From: Paenibacillus sp. Soil787
GTDB lineage: Bacteria > Bacillota > Bacilli > Paenibacillales > NBRC-103111
Assembly: GCF_001429545.1 (NCBI RefSeq)
Contig: NZ_LMSP01000001.1
Location: 891,754-955,753, forward strand
Direction: 5' to 3'
DNA length: 64,000 nt
Shown here in pieces: positions 35,982 to 46,458 of this stretch. Both the position numbers and the translations under genes were made by a program. Below the pieces are notes generated by a model that was given only the letters and a program-made list of their open reading frames with translations, made no database searches and was not told where the DNA came from. Within the stretch, counting starts at the first letter, position 1. Each line of letters starts with the position of its first letter.

Positions 35982-37229
35982 TTGAAAAAAATAGTGATTG
36001 GGATGGTATTGGGGGCTGGTCTTACCTTATCTACGACAGTTTATGGGTCAGACGCTATACAAGCTATCAAGTATCAGGTTAGCTTTCTTTTTAATGGGGT
36101 TTCTAAGCAGTTGGATAGTGAATACACCGTTTTGAATTATAACGGACATGCCTACGTGCCAATCCGCTTCGTAGCTGAAAGTATGAGAGCTCAAGTAGCA
36201 TACAACGAGACTGAACAGCAAATATCGATTACATATGGGACCCCGAAGGAGCAAAACAAGACGAGAATTGAAATGACTGCACTTCAATTATTCGGAACAG
36301 CTGAGCGTGGAAATCTGGAAGAAACAAAGCAGCAGGTAGATGCGATAGCTCCTGTGGATCTTAATCTAGTTTTTCTTCAAATCTTCAGTTCTGCTCACAT
36401 GTTCCAAGATAAGCCGCACGTTTCTGATCTAGTTGACCTTTTGATTCAAAAGCAAGTTGATCTCAACATCGTAGATGATTCAAACGGTTATACACCGCTG
36501 CACTATGCTACTGAACGAGCCATTTATTTAACTGAAAATCTTTTGAATGCCAAAGCTAACGTGAATGTAAGAAGCGCAAATGGAATAACCCCGCTTATGC
36601 AAGTATCGAGTAAAAAACAGCTAGGTCTGGTTAACAAGATGCTTGCTATGGGAGCGGATCCGAACTTAGGAAATGGGGCACTGCTCTCGGCGCTTCGTCC
36701 TTTCGCCAATTCAGGATTAACTGACGAGAGCGTAGAGATTATAAAAGGACTTCTGGCGTATAAAGCTGATGTGCACGCAGCTAATGCCGATGGGGAAACG
36801 CCGCTGCTTGCGGCAGTAAATATGGCTATGCCTCAATCCATACAAATTATGGGAATGTTACTCGAACACAGGGCAGACCCCAATGAGATTGCCAAGAGCA
36901 ACTGGGCGGGAATCACTCCACTTATGAGAGCTGTTGATCCTACCGGTTATGATTCGGTCCAAGATATCTATACGATGGCCGAGTTGCTGATCCATGCTAA
37001 TGCGGATGTCAATGCAGTAGATGAGAAAGGCAATACAGCACTCTCCTATGCTGTTGAATTTAATTATCACGCCTTGGATAGCAACGTAGAGGTCATTCGA
37101 TTGTTATTGAAAAAAGGTTCGAAGCTTGAGCTGATAGACAGTAACGGGCTCACCCCCCTTGATAAAGCTAGGAAAATTATAGATGAGGAGAAAAGAGCTC
37201 TAATAGTGAAACTATTAGAGGGTAAGTAG
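35982..37229 (+). CDS. Secreted ankyrin-repeat protein with copper-amine-oxidase-type stalk domain
   Basis: Protein of 415 residues from TTG 35982 (AAGGAG 9 nt upstream). Signal peptide (KKIVIGMVLGAGLTLSTTVYG). Residues ~25-85 match the copper amine oxidase N-terminal-like domain common in Paenibacillus exported proteins (GHAYVPIRFVAESMRAQVAY). Residues ~150-410 are ankyrin repeats (GYTPLHYATERAIYLTENLL, NGITPLMQVSSKKQLGLVNK, KGNTALSYAVEFNYHA, NGLTPLDKA). Likely a cell-surface protein-binding scaffold. A convergent terminator follows. Confidence 0.85.
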   Translation: MKKIVIGMVLGAGLTLSTTVYGSDAIQAIKYQVSFLFNGVSKQLDSEYTVLNYNGHAYVPIRFVAESMRAQVAYNETEQQISITYGTPKEQNKTRIEMTALQLFGTAERGNLEETKQQVDAIAPVDLNLVFLQIFSSAHMFQDKPHVSDLVDLLIQKQVDLNIVDDSNGYTPLHYATERAIYLTENLLNAKANVNVRSANGITPLMQVSSKKQLGLVNKMLAMGADPNLGNGALLSALRPFANSGLTDESVEIIKGLLAYKADVHAANADGETPLLAAVNMAMPQSIQIMGMLLEHRADPNEIAKSNWAGITPLMRAVDPTGYDSVQDIYTMAELLIHANADVNAVDEKGNTALSYAVEFNYHALDSNVEVIRLLLKKGSKLELIDSNGLTPLDKARKIIDEEKRALIVKLLEGK

Positions 37230-37279
37230 TCCTTAGAAAAATAATACTAAAGGGGCCCTCCTTATTGTGGCGGCGTCAC

Positions 37280-37319
37280 AAAAGACGGGACAAACGGCAA
37301 TCCGTCAGTCCCATCTTTT
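37280..37319. terminator. Bidirectional terminator
   Basis: AAAGA(C)GGGAC..ACGG / CCGT..GTCCC(A)TCTTT stem between the convergent ankyrin and response-regulator genes, with T-runs on both strands. Confidence 0.8.
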
Positions 37320-38944
37320 TATTGGTTCGCCTTCGTTTGTCCACGATAAGCATTCGGCACAAACCCCGTATGTGCTTTGAACAGCTTGCCGAAATAATTC
37401 TTATTCTCGTAGCCTAACGAATCGGAAATCTGTTCAACGCTCTTGTCCGTGATTTCCAAGAGTTCCTTCGCTTTTTCCATTTTCAGCCTTGTGACGTATT
37501 CGATGAAATTCTCCCCGGTTTCCCGTTTGAACAATCGGCTTAAATAGCTTGGATGCAGATGCAGATGGGTGGCAGCATCTTCGAGGGATATTTTCATATG
37601 CAGATGATGATATACAAATCGTTGACACTCCAGAATTTCACGGTTATGTGACTCGCGATATACCTGACCTGCCCATTGAATGGCCTGCTGAAGGTATTCC
37701 TTGAGCCACAGCTCAAGCTCACGGAGAGACGACAATTCATGAACATCATGATGCAAGAGCTCCGAAGAGAAGGTTGACTGATAATGCTGCAGCGACTTGA
37801 GCCTCATCCTTACATCGAGAATCATCTTCAGCAGCCATTCCTTTACTTCCATCGGATGAAACCGATTATATTGGATAAAATCTATCCACTTCGAAACAAA
37901 TACGTCGATCATATCCAATCGTTCATCGAAAACGACACTCCGAAACTCATCTAGAGCTTCGGAGTACTGTGCTAGCAGCAACCCTCCGTCCCCGAATCCA
38001 TCTCTGACATGACCCAATTTGATGATAGATGACTCCGGCAGATAAAATCGCAGATTCTTCCCTTCGACCATTCGAATCAATTGATCCTTCAAAGATCGCG
38101 CATCCTTGACAGGGCTTCCCGTTAGAAAGGTGAATGCTAGCTTCGTGTATTGCTGTAAGCTGCTCTGCAGTTGCCTTAGCGTCTGCTCCACCTTTTGGCT
38201 GTTGTTGACGTGAAGCTCCGAGTAATGTGGAAACAATAAAACAAATTCCCCGGTATCATAAGTGAAAAGCGCTGTCTCCTTCTGATCGACAAGCAGCTCT
38301 TCCACAATATTCTGGATGGTGTATTCAAACAAATCCTTGGATTGAAAGCGATTGTCTGCCTCTTTCACACGATTCGCGTAACCGAAGACAGGAAGTACGC
38401 CTTGTTTTCCAAGTCGGATACCGAATCCTTCCGCTTTTAGCGTCCACTCGTCCGCATCAAACAAGGGCTCGTTCACCGTACTGCGGATAAATTGACGCTT
38501 GGACGCACCGCGATGTTGATAAACCTCCTTCTCAAGCTTACGGCTCTTAGACAATATTTGGACCTCCGCGTCCAACTGTTCCTTCAGCCTTCCCAGCAAC
38601 TCGGAAATGTTGCCAACGTTCATCGTTTCCTTCAAGATATATTCGCTCACCGACAGCTTCATCGCTGTTTGCGCAAACTGAAAGTCATCGTGACAGGATA
38701 GAATAACGGCCTTCACGTGAGGATGAATCTCACGCAGATGCCCGATGAGCTCCAGTCCATTCATGCCTGGCATCCCAATATCGCTTATAAGCACATCTGT
38801 CTTTTCCTGGCGTCCTGCTTCGAGCGCATCCAGTGGATTCTCGTAAGCGCCTGTCAATGTATACCCTAATTCTGCCCACCTAATTGAAGTCTTCAGAAAT
38901 TCAAGCACAGGCAAATCATCGTCCACAATAATAACGGAGTACAT
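37319..38944 (-). CDS. YesN-type response regulator with AraC output
   Basis: Protein of 541 residues. Receiver domain 1-120 with acidic VDDD pocket and phospho-acceptor Asp55 (DVLISDIGMPG). A long middle region of variable sequence is usual in this group. C-terminal AraC helix-turn-helix pair (ISLEDAATHLHLHPSYLSRLFKR, SVEQISDSLGYENKNYFGKLFK) ends the protein. Its partner kinase gene ends 3 bp upstream. It probably activates the sugar ABC operon above it. Confidence 0.92.
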   Translation of the reverse strand: MYSVIIVDDDLPVLEFLKTSIRWAELGYTLTGAYENPLDALEAGRQEKTDVLISDIGMPGMNGLELIGHLREIHPHVKAVILSCHDDFQFAQTAMKLSVSEYILKETMNVGNISELLGRLKEQLDAEVQILSKSRKLEKEVYQHRGASKRQFIRSTVNEPLFDADEWTLKAEGFGIRLGKQGVLPVFGYANRVKEADNRFQSKDLFEYTIQNIVEELLVDQKETALFTYDTGEFVLLFPHYSELHVNNSQKVEQTLRQLQSSLQQYTKLAFTFLTGSPVKDARSLKDQLIRMVEGKNLRFYLPESSIIKLGHVRDGFGDGGLLLAQYSEALDEFRSVVFDERLDMIDVFVSKWIDFIQYNRFHPMEVKEWLLKMILDVRMRLKSLQHYQSTFSSELLHHDVHELSSLRELELWLKEYLQQAIQWAGQVYRESHNREILECQRFVYHHLHMKISLEDAATHLHLHPSYLSRLFKRETGENFIEYVTRLKMEKAKELLEITDKSVEQISDSLGYENKNYFGKLFKAHTGFVPNAYRGQTKANQ

Positions 38945-38946
38945 AG

Positions 38947-40734
38947 TTAACCCTCCTTTCCTGCTTGTTGAGGAAAGCGCAGCACAATCTGCGTTCCCTG
39001 ATCTGGCCCGCTTTCGATTTCATACTCGAAACGATGACCATATATTAAACGAAGACGTTCAAATACATTGTGAAGACCAATGCCCGACAAGGAAGGGCTG
39101 CTTGTTTCTTGAAATTGCTGGGCAGGAACGACATCCAAATGATTGCGAAGTGCAGCTAGACGTTCAGGGGGCATCCCGACACCCGAATCTCTAACCTCCA
39201 CCTGCAGCCTCCCATCCTCACAAATCCTCGAAGCTATTGTAATTTCCCCTGCCTTACTTTTAAGTCCATGTATATAAGCGTTCTCAATAAGCGGTTGCAA
39301 TAAAAACCTAGGTATTTCAAACAGAAGGGTATCTGAAGCCGCAGAAATCTGCAGTTGAATCCGATCACCGTGCCGAGAATTTAACAGTCGAATATAATGT
39401 TCGTTAATCTCAATCTCCTCATGCAGCGAAATGTATTCATTGTTGCGGTTAATCGTCATTCGTAACAGTGATGACAATGAACTGATCAGCTCCGCATTCT
39501 CAGAATCACCTTTCATCATGATTTTCAGACGGATCGAATTGAGCACATTAAATAAAAAATGCGGATTAATTTGCGCCTGCAGCATCGCTAGCTCTGCCTT
39601 GCGCTTTAATTCTTGTTCGCGGCGGTTCTCTTCTAACATCCGTTCAATACGGTCGATCATTCGGTCGAATACATAACCAAGCCGCCCTACTTCATCTCCA
39701 CCACTGATGTTAGAACGCTCACTCAGTTGACCGGATTCAATGCGGACTACGGTTTGGACAAGCCGCGCAATCGGTTTCGTAAGCGTACGCACCATATAAA
39801 GGAGCACTACGGCGAATAGGATTAAAAAGAATAATTGAATCAGAAAATCAGTCTTCCGGAAAGACTCAATTTTTTGTGCAGCGCTTTTATAAGGACTCAT
39901 ATTCACAAGCTTCCATTCAGGCGTTAAATGATTGCTATGCAATATGTAATCTTCTCCACCTACCTTTACAAAAGAAGACCCATCCTGCGCCGGAAGCTGA
40001 TCATAGTAAGGAAATGGATGACCAATGGCGGTGGAGTCTTTATCCACCAGAATACGCCCCTGACCGTCAACAATGACCATCGATTCATTATTTTTATATT
40101 GATCAAATAACTGTTGAATTGTACTTAATTCCAGCCCAACAACCACATAACCGTACGTTAGTCCATTTGTACGCAGCGGTTTTGCTGCCGCCAATACATA
40201 AGGTTGATCGGTTGCTTGACTATAATTGGGTTCAGCGCCTATCCATTTGACATTATAACCGGACGCCTTTTCCACATCGCTAAACCAACTTTTTCGCAGG
40301 AATTCATTCGGGTTAAAAGCAAAGGTTGAATACGAAGCCACATATTCACCATTAGGCAAAAGCAGTGTGACGTACAAATTACCAAATGAATTGATGACCG
40401 TTGTCATTTTCTTGATAATCGTTTGTTTATACGCCAAGACATCCCCTTTATCTGTCTGGTCATTTGCCCGGCCTAACTCCCGAATAGAAGGCTGCAGATC
40501 CTCATCAAATTGAATGAAATTCATCACATAAAGCATATTTTTCATTTGTCCGTTTACGATTTGATTGACGATCCGCATCGATTCCTGCGAGTTATCAGCC
40601 ACTTGCGACCTCACGGCATCCCGTGTTAGCAGACTGGAGACGTTCATGGAAACGATGGAAGGAAGAACGAGACAAATCAGAATCGTCAGCACCAATTTAT
40701 TGCGTAGTGATAAAGTACGAAGCCAGCTCGGCAC
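38947..40734 (-). CDS. YesM-type sensor histidine kinase
   Basis: Protein of 595 residues. Two membrane segments (~13-35 and ~295-318) flank an extracellular dCache-like sensor; HAMP follows (RTLTKPIARLVQTVVRIESG). The His_kinase motif MLQAQINPHFLFNVLNSIRL carries the phospho-His, and the ATPase ends SGIGLHNVFERLRLIYG. Pairs with the response regulator downstream. Since it is separated from the binding-protein gene by a terminator, its level is likely lower than that of the transporter. Confidence 0.92.
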   Translation of the reverse strand: MPSWLRTLSLRNKLVLTILICLVLPSIVSMNVSSLLTRDAVRSQVADNSQESMRIVNQIVNGQMKNMLYVMNFIQFDEDLQPSIRELGRANDQTDKGDVLAYKQTIIKKMTTVINSFGNLYVTLLLPNGEYVASYSTFAFNPNEFLRKSWFSDVEKASGYNVKWIGAEPNYSQATDQPYVLAAAKPLRTNGLTYGYVVVGLELSTIQQLFDQYKNNESMVIVDGQGRILVDKDSTAIGHPFPYYDQLPAQDGSSFVKVGGEDYILHSNHLTPEWKLVNMSPYKSAAQKIESFRKTDFLIQLFFLILFAVVLLYMVRTLTKPIARLVQTVVRIESGQLSERSNISGGDEVGRLGYVFDRMIDRIERMLEENRREQELKRKAELAMLQAQINPHFLFNVLNSIRLKIMMKGDSENAELISSLSSLLRMTINRNNEYISLHEEIEINEHYIRLLNSRHGDRIQLQISAASDTLLFEIPRFLLQPLIENAYIHGLKSKAGEITIASRICEDGRLQVEVRDSGVGMPPERLAALRNHLDVVPAQQFQETSSPSLSGIGLHNVFERLRLIYGHRFEYEIESGPDQGTQIVLRFPQQAGKEG

Positions 40735-40770
40735 TGCACTCTCCTGCCTTTCGGTTGAATCAAGAAATGG

Positions 40771-40800
40771 GAAAAAGAGGAGCCCTAGGCCTCCTCTTTC
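40771..40800 (-). terminator. Intra-operon terminator after the binding-protein gene
   Basis: AAAGAGGAG / CTCCTCTTT stem with loop CCCTAGGC, followed by T-run on the minus strand. It lies between the solute-binding-protein gene and the kinase gene. Confidence 0.75.
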
Positions 40801-40834
40801 ATTATATCAGGATTGATGCGCTGTTCGTTAATAA

Positions 40835-42178
40835 CTACTTGGCATTGCTTTTACGGATATCTTCAATTTTCGTTTTTGCTGTTTGAATTGTTTTCTCCAG
40901 ATCCTGCTTGCCTGTCAGGAACAGCTCAACTTGCGTTAAGAATTCCTTCTCTTGCTGCAGGGCATAAGTTGGAGGAATAACAAGCTTCGTTGCTTTATTT
41001 ACTTTCAACGTAGCTAGCAATGAATCCTTATCTATCATGGCAGCTTGTTCTGGTTTACCATTTTTCAGAATCGAATCTACATTCTTAGCCAAATCGGCTT
41101 TCTTCCAACCAGAGAAGAACAGACCCTGTGTTTGAATTCCTTCCGTCGTATACCATTTCACAAAGTCATATGCCGCCTGCTTATTCTTGGAATTTGCTGC
41201 GACACCCACGAAGTCCGCGCCTCCAATCGTTAGACCGTTCTCATCTTTCGCGTCGTACTTCGGATATGGAGCAAACACTGTCTTAAATTTCGCATTCAGC
41301 GCCAGTTCACCTACCATCCAGTTACCTGTTGCTAACATCGCAGTTTTACCAGCATAGAAAACGTCACGGTAAACCATTTTCTGCGATACAACTTCAAAGT
41401 AAGGAACGGATGTTTTGTCCACATTTTCCATTTTGTTACGTAAATCGAGGGAGAAACGAACCTTCGGATTATCGATATTCTGTGTACCGTCAGGTTTCAC
41501 AAGGTAAGCGTTATCCATGTCGCTGTTCAGTGCCAATTCCGCGTATTCTTTCCATGTATGGAAGTAGGATCCGTACTGCTTGGCTGCGCCTTCACCCTTG
41601 GTCAATTTCTTAGCATACTCCGCATAATCATCCCAGGTCCACTCTGTTGGCACAGGCAGTTTCGCTTCATCCAACTTATCTTTGTTCAATATAACGAACC
41701 ATTCAGCCATTTTACCGGGCAGAGCATAATATTTGCCGTTTACAACCGGATCAAGCTTATATTCATCTTTAACAACAATGTTATCTTTCTTCAAATAATC
41801 ATCAAGGGGCTCCAAGATACCTGCTCCTACGCGTTGAGCGAATTCGGGTGCACTTGAGTACATAACCACGTCCATTTGCTCACCGGAAGCGGCTAATAGA
41901 TCAAGCTTTTTCATCCCTTCTTGGGAATCGCCCTTCTCGGACATGCCTTCATAAACAACTTTTACGTTCGGGTGCGTTTTATTGTAAGCTTCAACAGTCG
42001 CGTTCCAGTTCCCTTGAGCCTCGGTGTACCAGCCTTGTACTTTAATTGTAACCGGAGCTTTAGCCGTTGCTGCTGCATCCTTACCCTTATCCGCTGCTGG
42101 TGTCTCTCCTTTGCCACAGCCTGCAAGTGCAGTACTGATTGCTAGGACACCGCTTAGTACTAATAAACTCTTTTTCAT
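40835..42178 (-). CDS. ABC sugar-binding lipoprotein
   Basis: Protein of 447 residues with lipobox LAGC (Cys21). Extracellular family 1 solute-binding fold: VKVQGWYTEAQGNWNATVEAYNK-type start, KTAMLATGNWMVGELAL, YDFVKWYTTEG. Captures an oligosaccharide for the two permeases transcribed just before it. No ATPase gene in the set; Firmicutes usually share an MsmX-type ATPase. The ligand cannot be told. Confidence 0.9.
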   Translation of the reverse strand: MKKSLLVLSGVLAISTALAGCGKGETPAADKGKDAAATAKAPVTIKVQGWYTEAQGNWNATVEAYNKTHPNVKVVYEGMSEKGDSQEGMKKLDLLAASGEQMDVVMYSSAPEFAQRVGAGILEPLDDYLKKDNIVVKDEYKLDPVVNGKYYALPGKMAEWFVILNKDKLDEAKLPVPTEWTWDDYAEYAKKLTKGEGAAKQYGSYFHTWKEYAELALNSDMDNAYLVKPDGTQNIDNPKVRFSLDLRNKMENVDKTSVPYFEVVSQKMVYRDVFYAGKTAMLATGNWMVGELALNAKFKTVFAPYPKYDAKDENGLTIGGADFVGVAANSKNKQAAYDFVKWYTTEGIQTQGLFFSGWKKADLAKNVDSILKNGKPEQAAMIDKDSLLATLKVNKATKLVIPPTYALQQEKEFLTQVELFLTGKQDLEKTIQTAKTKIEDIRKSNAK

Positions 42179-42295
42179 AGGAACCCCTCCAAGTTGTGTT
42201 CGTTATTTTGAAAACCTTTACATGATCGATCGTAACAAACTTGTTTGGAGCACACGAGGCACTATTTTAACCTCATGCACTCATTTTTTGACTTT

Positions 42296-43123
42296 TTAAC
42301 CCTTAACCCCACCCGTCGAGATTCCCTCGATAACTTGCTTTTGCCCAATGATGAAAATAATGAGTAAAGGGACGATTGCCGATACAGAAGCGGCCATGAT
42401 GAGTGAGTAGAACTCTCCATTTAAATCAGCAAAGGATCTGATGCCGAGAGGCAGTGTGAATAAATCTTTCGTTCTCAAGAAAATTAGCGGGTTCTGATAG
42501 TCATTCCATGTCCAGATAAAACGCAGAATCGCATAAGTAGCGATCGCCGGACGTACAAGCGGTGTACAGATAGAGAAGAAAATTCGGACATGACCCGCTC
42601 CATCCATTCGCGCTGACTCGATAAACTCCTCATGAATGCCCATATAGAACTGGCGAAGCATGAAAGTCCCGAGAACACTGAAGGAACCAAGCAAAATTAA
42701 ACCAAAGTGACTGTCGAACAAGCCCATCCAGCGGAACAATAGGAACTGCGGAACGAGTATCGCTTGACTGGGAATCATATAAATCGCCAGAACGAGAACA
42801 AAGAGTACATGACGGCCGCGAAACTTGATCTTCGAGAATGCATAGGCTGCCATGGAGGAAAGCAGGACAGAGAGCGCCGTAGTCAAAACAGAAACCTTGA
42901 TAGAATTCCAGTAATACAGGGAGAACTTCGTCGACCAAACCGTCTTATAATTTTCAATCAAATTCCAATGCTTCGGGATCCACTGAATCGGATATAGAAA
43001 CACATCAGCTTCCGGCTTCATAGATGCGGATATCATCCATAAGAAGGGAGACATGAACAATATGCCTATGATTAACATGAGGATAGTTAGCAGCGCTTTT
43101 TTAACATTTCGAAACTTGTCCAT
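42296..43123 (-). CDS. ABC sugar permease (MalG/LacG type)
   Basis: Protein of 275 residues with six membrane helices. EAA loop IESARMDGAGHVRIFFSICTPLVRPAIAT contacts the ATPase. FMSPFLWMISASMKPEADVF start and WNDYQNPLIFL are typical. It starts 20 bp after the partner permease gene and precedes the binding-protein gene by 117 bp. Confidence 0.92.
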   Translation of the reverse strand: MDKFRNVKKALLTILMLIIGILFMSPFLWMISASMKPEADVFLYPIQWIPKHWNLIENYKTVWSTKFSLYYWNSIKVSVLTTALSVLLSSMAAYAFSKIKFRGRHVLFVLVLAIYMIPSQAILVPQFLLFRWMGLFDSHFGLILLGSFSVLGTFMLRQFYMGIHEEFIESARMDGAGHVRIFFSICTPLVRPAIATYAILRFIWTWNDYQNPLIFLRTKDLFTLPLGIRSFADLNGEFYSLIMAASVSAIVPLLIIFIIGQKQVIEGISTGGVKG

Positions 43124-43143
43124 CGGTTACTCCTCCTTCTTCT

Positions 43144-44088
43144 CTAGTAATTGACCCATCTACGTTGTCCAAACCACTGAACGAGTGTAATCAGGAGGAC
43201 AAAGACCAGCAGCACAATAGCCATCGCGGAGGCATAGCCGGATTGTAGATTTACGAAAGCTGTTTCATACAAACGATATACGACCACACTGGTTGAATTC
43301 GCAGGACCGCCGCCTGTTAGAACGGAAATAACATCGAACGCTTTAAATGTCCCTATTATGCCTGTTACAAGTAAAAAGAATGTGGTTGGCGATAAGAGCG
43401 GCACCGTTATGCTGAAAAATTGTCTCAACTTCGAAGCGCCATCAATATCCGCAGCTTCATAAAGATCATTTGGAATCGACTGCAAACCAGCCATAAATAT
43501 AATCATGTTATATCCAATACTCACCCAAATCATAAGTCCCATCACACAATATAAAGCAAAATCCGGATCAGCTAGCCATTTTGGCGGGTTCGCTATCCCC
43601 CAGTCGATTAATATCTGATTAATCGGTCCGTAGGTTGGGTGGAACAATACCTGAAACACAATTGCAACAGCAACAACACTCGAGATGTAAGGAATGAAAT
43701 AAACAACTTTAAAGAAGTCTTTAAAATGAATTTTCTTATCAATGATAACCGCCAGAACGAGTGAAAAGATCAAGGTTAGCGGCACTACAATCATAAGAAT
43801 CAGGTTATTTTTGAGTGATAGAAGGAAGACAGAGTCATGCACAAGCTTAACAAAATTATCTAAGCCGAGAAATTTCACTTTAGAAAATCCGGCAACAAAG
43901 TTCCAATTCGTAAAACTTAGGAAAAAGGAAGCTATGATTGGAAATAAAGTAAAAATAAATAACCCAAGTATCATGGGACTGACGAATGCGTATCCGACCA
44001 GATCCTCGCGCACCTGCTGCATGGACCGCTTCCGCTTCACTTGTACGGAGGGAATGGTGCCTGCTTGTAAATGTATTTTGGTAGCCAT
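43144..44088 (-). CDS. ABC sugar permease (MalF/UgpA type)
   Basis: About 314 residues from ATG 44088 (GGGGTG upstream; GTG 44097 also open). Six to seven helices, EAA loop LYEAADIDGASKLRQFFSITVPLLSPTT. First gene of the transporter set, so the operon promoter lies in 44098-44250. Confidence 0.9.
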   Translation of the reverse strand: MATKIHLQAGTIPSVQVKRKRSMQQVREDLVGYAFVSPMILGLFIFTLFPIIASFFLSFTNWNFVAGFSKVKFLGLDNFVKLVHDSVFLLSLKNNLILMIVVPLTLIFSLVLAVIIDKKIHFKDFFKVVYFIPYISSVVAVAIVFQVLFHPTYGPINQILIDWGIANPPKWLADPDFALYCVMGLMIWVSIGYNMIIFMAGLQSIPNDLYEAADIDGASKLRQFFSITVPLLSPTTFFLLVTGIIGTFKAFDVISVLTGGGPANSTSVVVYRLYETAFVNLQSGYASAMAIVLLVFVLLITLVQWFGQRRWVNY

Positions 44089-44251
44089 AAAATTCACCCC
44101 ATGTCGTGTTTTCTTTAGTCTACCTTGGTGGAGAAGAATCGGTAAGTCAATTAATTGACCCGTTTGGGTAAAATTTTAACCTGTGCGCGCGAATCCTGAG
44201 AGCACTTTGCAGCACCTCCGCATGGCAGTGGTCAACCACAAACGGCAAAAA

Positions 44252-44280
44252 ATCCGATAAGCCCTAAAGGCTAACCGGAT
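44252..44280 (-). terminator. Terminator of the DEAD-box helicase gene
   Basis: ATCCG..AGCC / GGCT..CGGAT stem followed on the minus strand by a T-run. Confidence 0.85.
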
Positions 44281-44287
44281 CGTGATT

Positions 44288-45733
44288 CTACTTATTCGCT
44301 TCATGCACCTTCAGCAGCTTGCCTTTGATCGTCGTATTCTTCATAATTTTGAGCACCAGCGGGCCCTTACCATTAAGAATATCCACATACGACACATTAT
44401 CCTGTATCGTAATGATACCGATATCGTCCGCCGTCACACCTTCAATTTTGGCCAAGGTTCCCACAAAGTCTACCGCTCGAATCTTTTTCTTTTTCCCGCC
44501 GTTAAAATAGAGCTTCATGATCCCCTTATTCAGTTGGTCCCTTTTATCCCTCTTAATGACAGGCGTAGCCTGCATTTTCTGATCAAAAGCCGATTGACCA
44601 AGAGCAATCTCTTCCGCCGTAGGAGCGTCTTTTCTCGGTATTTCGAATCCAAGATAGCCTTCAATATCAGCTAGAAACTTGTCCTCATTTGGCGTAACAA
44701 ACGTAATCGCCTTGCCCGTCTTCCCCGCACGTCCCGTTCTTCCGATGCGGTGGACATAGCTTTCTTTTTCAAGCGGAAGATCGTAATTAATGACATGCGT
44801 GATATCCTCCACATCAATCCCTCGCGCCGCGACATCCGTGGCAACTAAGAAACGGAATTCCCCTCTTTTGAAAGCATTCATGACCAGGAATCGATCGTCC
44901 TGTATCATGCCCCCGTGGATTTTGTCGCACGGATAATCTAGCTGCTCCAACTGTCTATATAAGTAGTCGACATGCTCTTGCGTCCGGCAGAAAATGATGC
45001 AATTATCGGGATTCTCCACCACGAAGACATCCTTAAGCACATTAAACTTATCGTTTTCTCGAACCGTTATGATCGAATGCTCAATCTGCACCTTGGATGC
45101 CTCAGGCGTTTGAATCTCAATATCGATAGGATTACGCATGTATTGATGGCACAATTGTTCCACGTCATTCGGAAGCGTCGCTGAAAATAACATCGTCATG
45201 CGATCCGTCGGCAGCTCATCAATAATCGCCCCCACCTGCTCAATGAAGCCCATCCGCAGCATCTCATCCGCTTCATCGATGACTAGATATTTCAGCCGCT
45301 CCAGGTCCAGCGTCCCTTTCTGAATATGATCCAGCACGCGGCCCGGCGTACCGACAACCACATGGCACTTCTGGTGCAGCTCAATCTTCTGCTTGGCAAA
45401 CGGCTGCTTCCCATACAGAGCCACCGCTTTAATCCGCTTGAATCTCCCGATATTCGTGATATCCTGCTTCACTTGATCGGCGAGCTCTCTCGTCGGTGTC
45501 AAAATCAGCGCCTGCGGTCTGTTTTCTTCCCACTCCACCAATTCACAAATCGGTATACCGAACGCCGCTGTCTTCCCGCTTCCTGTTCGTGACTTAACGG
45601 TGAGATCCTTCTCCTGCAGCGCGATAGGGATCACTTCGTTCTGCACATCTGTCGGCTGCTCGTATCCAAGGCTGTGTAAGGCGCGGATGATATCCTCGCT
45701 CAATTTATAATCCGTAAAACTTCTAATACCCAC
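44288..45733 (-). CDS. dbpA: DEAD-box RNA helicase, DbpA/YxiN family
   Basis: Protein of 481 residues. All core motifs: [11 protein letters not shown] (Walker A), PTRELA, GTPGR, DEAD in [14 protein letters not shown], and [10 protein letters not shown]. The last ~75 residues are a DbpA-type RRM ([40 protein letters not shown]) that binds hairpin 92 of 23S rRNA. So it acts in large-subunit assembly. Own terminator at 44252. Confidence 0.92.
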   Translation of the reverse strand: MGIRSFTDYKLSEDIIRALHSLGYEQPTDVQNEVIPIALQEKDLTVKSRTGSGKTAAFGIPICELVEWEENRPQALILTPTRELADQVKQDITNIGRFKRIKAVALYGKQPFAKQKIELHQKCHVVVGTPGRVLDHIQKGTLDLERLKYLVIDEADEMLRMGFIEQVGAIIDELPTDRMTMLFSATLPNDVEQLCHQYMRNPIDIEIQTPEASKVQIEHSIITVRENDKFNVLKDVFVVENPDNCIIFCRTQEHVDYLYRQLEQLDYPCDKIHGGMIQDDRFLVMNAFKRGEFRFLVATDVAARGIDVEDITHVINYDLPLEKESYVHRIGRTGRAGKTGKAITFVTPNEDKFLADIEGYLGFEIPRKDAPTAEEIALGQSAFDQKMQATPVIKRDKRDQLNKGIMKLYFNGGKKKKIRAVDFVGTLAKIEGVTADDIGIITIQDNVSYVDILNGKGPLVLKIMKNTTIKGKLLKVHEANK

Positions 45734-46111
45734 GAATAAACTCCCCTTCTTCTTGCTGTTCTTCCTATATTACTACATCTTGCCTCGGGAACAAAAAAAG
45801 CGGGTTGAGGTTAGCGCAGGGGAGTTGCCAGGGCATTACAATGACGGAGGCGTAAAGACAAATTAGCCTTTATGCTGGTGAGGATAAGGAGCAAGAACGT
45901 CATCCTCATATTCAGGCGGAACGTCAGTTCGCTATATACCCGATTTCCTTCCATTTGGGAGGTGAAGCGGAACGTGGGTGCTCTATTTGCCTCTTTTGGT
46001 GGGTTATGTGCGTATTTTGAGGCGAATAGAGGATCGACGTTCCCTTTCCTTTAATTCAATAGAGATCGCTTTTTTAATGCCTTGCCGCGGGTATTCAAGC
46101 TCTCACAAACT
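45734..46111. repeat. Gene-free region with a 75-bp nested inverted repeat (45969-46043)
   Basis: GGAACGT (45969-45975) pairs with ACGTTCC (46037-46043), and CTCTATTTGCCTC (45981-45993) with GAGGCGAATAGAG (46019-46031, one G-U). Upstream GAACGT words recur three times. No gene seen. Confidence 0.75.
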
Positions 46112-46444
46112 TTATCCCCAAAACACGCCTGTATTGTCCTGATCAACTAATTGCAATTGTTTTTCAAAATTATTATCGGGATCGATATAATCAACCCAGT
46201 GCCACTTATCCTTACTGTCTCTCCAATAGACTTTCCATTCATTTGATTCCAATCTGAACTGCGCTATATCTAATTGCGTCCATTCCGTACCGATATATGG
46301 TTCCCTTTCCTCAATGAGTGTCACATTATTCCCTCTAAATTTATATATCAACCGAACCTGATTGTTTAAATGTTTGGGAATCTTCTTCTCAATATATGCC
46401 TGCAAAATGTTCTCTAATCGTTTCTTTGTGAATTCGTCAAACAT
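46112..46444 (-). CDS. DUF3024-family protein
   Basis: Protein of 110 residues. FTKKRLENILQAYIEKKIPK, VRLIYKFRGNNVTLIEERE and WKVYWRDSKDKWHWVDYID match DUF3024. Function unknown; found in many Bacillales. A possible small gene precedes it by 14 bp. Confidence 0.75.
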   Translation of the reverse strand: MFDEFTKKRLENILQAYIEKKIPKHLNNQVRLIYKFRGNNVTLIEEREPYIGTEWTQLDIAQFRLESNEWKVYWRDSKDKWHWVDYIDPDNNFEKQLQLVDQDNTGVFWG

Positions 46445-46458
46445 AGTTCCACCTCATA

